Source of the DNA: a virus
Direction: 5' to 3' (one strand)
IMG/VR virus record: IMGVR_UViG_3300037070_000699
Span: 1-24,198 of that record
DNA: 24,198 nt
Shown here: in pieces, positions 22,389 through 24,198 of the stretch
How positions within the stretch are numbered: the first letter of the stretch is position 1
Layout: each line of letters starts with the position of its first letter
Notes under the pieces: generated by a model
What the model saw: the letters and a program-made list of their open reading frames with translations, nothing else
The model's database searches: none
Told to the model about the DNA's origin: nothing
Program-made: the position numbers and the translations under genes

Positions 22389-22582
22389 CCGAACAAGCCT
22401 CCCTGCGCTGGCGACTCTGGCGGATAGTCGGCAAGGATGGTCTCCATGATCGCAATCTGGCGGTCGGCGAATGCCTGGGTCATCTTCCCAGCCGACACGA
22501 GGCGCGGGTAAACCCGGCGGCGCTGCTTGAGTTCGCGCTCGATGCAGGCGCGCTTTTCGGAGCGGGCGACGGTCTCGGTCAT
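22385..22582 (-). CDS. Small phage protein of the RRRVYPRLV type, 65 aa
   Basis: A protein starting at ATG 22582, overlapping the preceding stop (ATGA). The core REL.QRRRVYPRLVSAGKMTQ followed by ADRQIAIMETILADY matches a small helical protein that is widespread in alphaproteobacterial phages and of unknown function. It is flanked by two identical 21-nt sequences, one at its own start and one at the start of the next gene, so the whole gene sits between direct repeats. Confidence 0.7.
   Translation of the reverse strand: MTETVARSEKRACIERELKQRRRVYPRLVSAGKMTQAFADRQIAIMETILADYPPESPAQGGLFG
22562..22582. repeat. Class-1 junction repeat, copy 2
   Basis: Identical over 21 nt to 22368-22388. It encodes the first seven residues (MTETVAR) of the gene at 22385-22582 and contains the stop of the Lar-like gene. 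Confidence 0.8.
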
Positions 22583-22806
22583 GCGCGCATGTTCCAGAAG
22601 CCGATGACGCCCTTGACGCAATCGGCATCGCTCTCATAGTGACTGGCCGGCTCCTGCCACCACGGCGACGGGCACCCACCATCTCGGGAGCACTCGACCC
22701 GAAGGGATTTGCCGTCTGCTTCGTCCACAACCCATCCGACTGTGGCGTCTGCGCCGCAGAATGGGCAGGGCAACGTTGCGGACATCGGGATCGGCTTCTC
22801 GGTCAT
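22579..22806 (-). CDS. Lar-like restriction alleviation protein
   Basis: A 75-aa protein starting at ATG 22806 and overlapping both neighbours by ATGA. LPCPFCGADATVGWVVDE, then VECSRDGGC and the end GFWNMRA follow the pattern of the Lar restriction alleviation family: CPFCG knuckle, second Cys group, then a terminal WN-x-R. Lar of the Rac prophage lowers type I restriction and alters modification by the host EcoK system. Here it probably helps protect phage DNA, alongside the methyltransferase on the other strand. Many Lar-like zinc ribbons have not been tested, so specific activity is inferred. Confidence 0.72.
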   Translation of the reverse strand: MTEKPIPMSATLPCPFCGADATVGWVVDEADGKSLRVECSRDGGCPSPWWQEPASHYESDADCVKGVIGFWNMRA

Positions 22807-22825
22807 GCTCTGTCCTCGGGGGCGC
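22799..22825. repeat. Class-2 junction repeat, copy 1
   Basis: A 27-nt sequence matching 22990-23016 except in a three-base stretch. On the minus strand it holds the end of one gene (residues APED), its stop and the ATGACCGA start of the Lar-like gene. Confidence 0.75.
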
Positions 22826-22997
22826 GGAGGATGGCTTCGGCCAACGCTTCGATGTCAACCCAGCCTTCAATGCCGATGATGGGGCCGCCAATTTCGTCGC
22901 CATAGAGATAAACGCCGCTCTCGTCGCGCTGGCGTTTCAACTCGGCGAGGATGATCTGCGCCACCGCCCCGGGCGAGGGGTTCGGGCTATCGGTCAT
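22803..22997 (-). CDS. Small acidic protein, 64 aa
   Basis: A protein starting at ATG 22997, overlapping the previous stop by ATGA. It begins MTDSPNPSPGAVAQIILAEL and continues with YLYGDEIGGPIIGIEGWVDI and a final helix (EALAEAILRAPEDRA). It has no Cys or membrane segment. It lies exactly between two copies of a 27-nt repeat. I recognise no family with certainty, although short proteins of this pattern occur among accessory genes of proteobacterial phages. Confidence 0.6.
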   Translation of the reverse strand: MTDSPNPSPGAVAQIILAELKRQRDESGVYLYGDEIGGPIIGIEGWVDIEALAEAILRAPEDRA

Positions 22998-23016
22998 TCG
23001 CTGTCCTCGGGGGCGC
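22990..23016. repeat. Class-2 junction repeat, copy 2
   Basis: Near-identical to 22799-22825. It holds the end of the gene at 22994-23200 (also APED) and the start of the gene at 22803-22997. The copies start 191 bp apart, nearly the length of the gene between them. Confidence 0.75.
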
Positions 23017-23200
23017 AAGCAGCCTTCAGGCGCTCGAGGACGGCGGGCGTTACGTAGACGGCGCCTTTCCTCGAAATGCAGCAATGCTCGTCGTCCACGA
23101 TTTCGATTTCGCCGCTCTCGGCCAGAATTTCGGTGCCGGGGGCTACGGTGATCACGATCATGCCGCCGAGCGGGCCGCGATGCGTCGCGTCAATCGCCAT
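22994..23200 (-). CDS. Small beta-rich protein, 68 aa
   Basis: A protein starting at ATG 23200, with AGGAG 7 nt upstream inside the end of the preceding gene. It begins MAIDATHRGPLGGMIVITVA and has alternating beta-type sequence (TEILAESGEIEIVDDEHCCISRKGAVYV) before a final helix ending CAPEDSE. Earlier in-frame starts would run deep into the neighbour in a Pro/Arg-rich shadow. It overlaps both neighbours. Function is unknown. Confidence 0.58.
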   Translation of the reverse strand: MAIDATHRGPLGGMIVITVAPGTEILAESGEIEIVDDEHCCISRKGAVYVTPAVLERLKAACAPEDSE

Positions 23201-23771
23201 CGCCGGGCTCCTGCTGTACGGGGGTGGCGAGGAGGGCGGCCATTGCCAGCGCACCGCATCCCGGCTCGTCGCAATGCGGGTTAGGCCACGGGACCGGGTT
23301 CCCGTCGTCATCCTCCAGCGTGAAGCACGGCGGCTCGCCGTAGAAGGCGCACTTCTCTCGGCAGATCGCACGGGCGACACGATCAACCGCCTCGGGCGCT
23401 CCGAGGGCGTCATCGATGACGGACTCCACCACTCGCCATGTATTCGCCCGGACGGTTGCGTGGTCTGCGGTCAGCAGGGGCAACTCGCCGCGGACATGCC
23501 GAAGCGCCGCCTCCATCCGTTCCCGCGCCTCCCGCTCAACTGCAAGAGCGGCCATATTGCGCTCCGCTGATGCAGTTTCACGATCACGCTGGGCGGTGAG
23601 GCTGGCGATCTCGTCGGCTAAGGCTTCAACCTCCTGCGTCGGGGTGCGGTGGTAGCCGGCGGCGATTGCGGCGTGAGCCATTGCCGCAGCCGTGGTCATG
23701 CTTACCGCATCGGTGGCATCGTAAAGGATCAGCACGAGGTCGTTTTCGTCGTCTTCATCTCGCTCGTTCAT
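23190..23771 (-). CDS. Coiled-coil protein with Cys-rich end, 193 aa
   Basis: The largest protein of the minus-strand row that is complete in the window. The best start is ATG 23771 (MNERDEDDENDLVLIL), with GAGGAG 6 nt upstream; that site overlaps the stop of the beta-helix gene. An acidic N-terminus and an Ala/His-rich helix are followed by a coiled coil (about 50-100: EVEALADEIASLTAQRDRET and on to EREARERMEAALRHV). The C-terminal third has five Cys (CREKCAFYGEPPC, then CDEPGC), a possible metal site. No family is recognised. Confidence 0.62.
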   Translation of the reverse strand: MNERDEDDENDLVLILYDATDAVSMTTAAAMAHAAIAAGYHRTPTQEVEALADEIASLTAQRDRETASAERNMAALAVEREARERMEAALRHVRGELPLLTADHATVRANTWRVVESVIDDALGAPEAVDRVARAICREKCAFYGEPPCFTLEDDDGNPVPWPNPHCDEPGCGALAMAALLATPVQQEPGDGD

Positions 23772-23781
23772 CGTCATCTCC

Positions 23782-24198
23782 TCAAAACATCCAATGGTCA
23801 TCATGTAGCGCCCCGCCGTCGTGGTGCGGATCGGCCAGCGTGCCCGTGGTGTTATCGTGCATCTTAGCCGTCGCGCCCGCCTCGAAAAGAAACGCGCGGT
23901 GGTCGGTCAGAATGTCATTACCGACGACGTTGTTGTGGGTGCTGTTGAGAAATCGCACCTCGGCGCCAGCGGCTCTGGCGCCCGTGGCGTAGTTTTCGGC
24001 TACCCGGTTGAACAGGAAATCGACATCGCTGGCGTGGAAGGCCAGGAACCCCGCGCCCCCGTTGCCGGTGAACGTGTTCCCCTTGATGGTGGTCGTTCCG
24101 TGGTAGTCTGGCAAGCCTCGGCGCCAGTGGTCCTGATCGAGTATGACGCCCCAAGCCTCTTTCTCTGAGGTTTCCAAGCCGTTGTCGTGGATGCGGCT
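23782..24198 (-). CDS. Right-handed parallel beta-helix protein, C-terminal part
   Basis: The frame is open to the window edge, so the N-terminus is missing; about 138 residues are visible. The sequence shows regular beta-helix coils: IHDNGLETSEKEAWGVILDQ at the edge, then TTTIKGNTFTGNGGAGFLAF, FLFNRVAENYATGARAAGAE, FLNSTHNNVVGNDILTDHRA and a final AKMHDNTTGTL. The N-rich turns and GNxF spacing are typical of pectate-lyase-like (PbH1) repeats, found in tailspike depolymerases and polysaccharide lyases. It ends WMF-stop, and that stop overlaps the ribosome binding site of the next gene, so it is the upstream visible member of the minus-strand row. Its enzyme activity cannot be judged from this end. 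Confidence 0.75.
   Translation of the reverse strand, partial: SRIHDNGLETSEKEAWGVILDQDHWRRGLPDYHGTTTIKGNTFTGNGGAGFLAFHASDVDFLFNRVAENYATGARAAGAEVRFLNSTHNNVVGNDILTDHRAFLFEAGATAKMHDNTTGTLADPHHDGGALHDDHWMF

Overview
The window is the tail, lysis and accessory part of a dsDNA phage or prophage with a long non-contractile (siphovirus-type) tail. The DNA is GC-rich (roughly 60% or more by eye). The tail genes are of the type seen in alphaproteobacterial phages and gene transfer agents: a GTA-gp10-like tail assembly chaperone, a TMP_2-type tape measure, a short hub protein, an NlpC/P60-like DUF6950 protein and a giant J-like tip protein. The host is therefore probably an alphaproteobacterium; genus cannot be read from the sequence. 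No integrase, capsid, terminase, tRNA or CRISPR is present, so prophage versus free phage cannot be decided.

Plus strand, 28-16716: morphogenesis. The order is tail tube, tail assembly chaperone with a convincing programmed -1 frameshift (slippery A run at 797-803 followed by a small hairpin), tape measure, three tail-tip proteins, the 1623-aa tip protein, then five fibre or receptor-binding genes. The last of these is a 1343-aa protein with Asp-box (BNR) beta-propeller repeats. Most neighbours overlap by 1-4 nt, so the block is probably translationally coupled. One small membrane-protein gene (1051-1329) lies on the opposite strand between chaperone and tape measure.

Plus strand, 16825-20603: lysis and accessory genes. 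These are two small coiled-coil/TM proteins, a membrane protein with a collagen-like tail, a GH19-type endolysin and a two-TM holin candidate, closed by a hairpin terminator (18857-18891). Then come a lipoprotein, a solitary SPPY-type DNA methyltransferase, a second tiny lipoprotein and a small CxxC protein.

Minus strand, 24198-20659: two rows of very small genes. The upstream row runs from a partial parallel beta-helix protein through a coiled-coil protein and six mini-genes, including a Lar-like anti-restriction protein, joined by ATGA stop/start overlaps. The downstream row starts at a strong sigma70-like promoter (TTGACG-17-TATACC) with operator-like repeats and holds five small genes, one only 33 codons long.

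The most unusual feature is in these minus rows. Gene borders carry near-identical short sequences of three kinds, so that individual small genes are flanked by direct repeats at the stop/start junctions. This looks like a cassette arrangement that could gain, lose or shuffle mini-genes by recombination.
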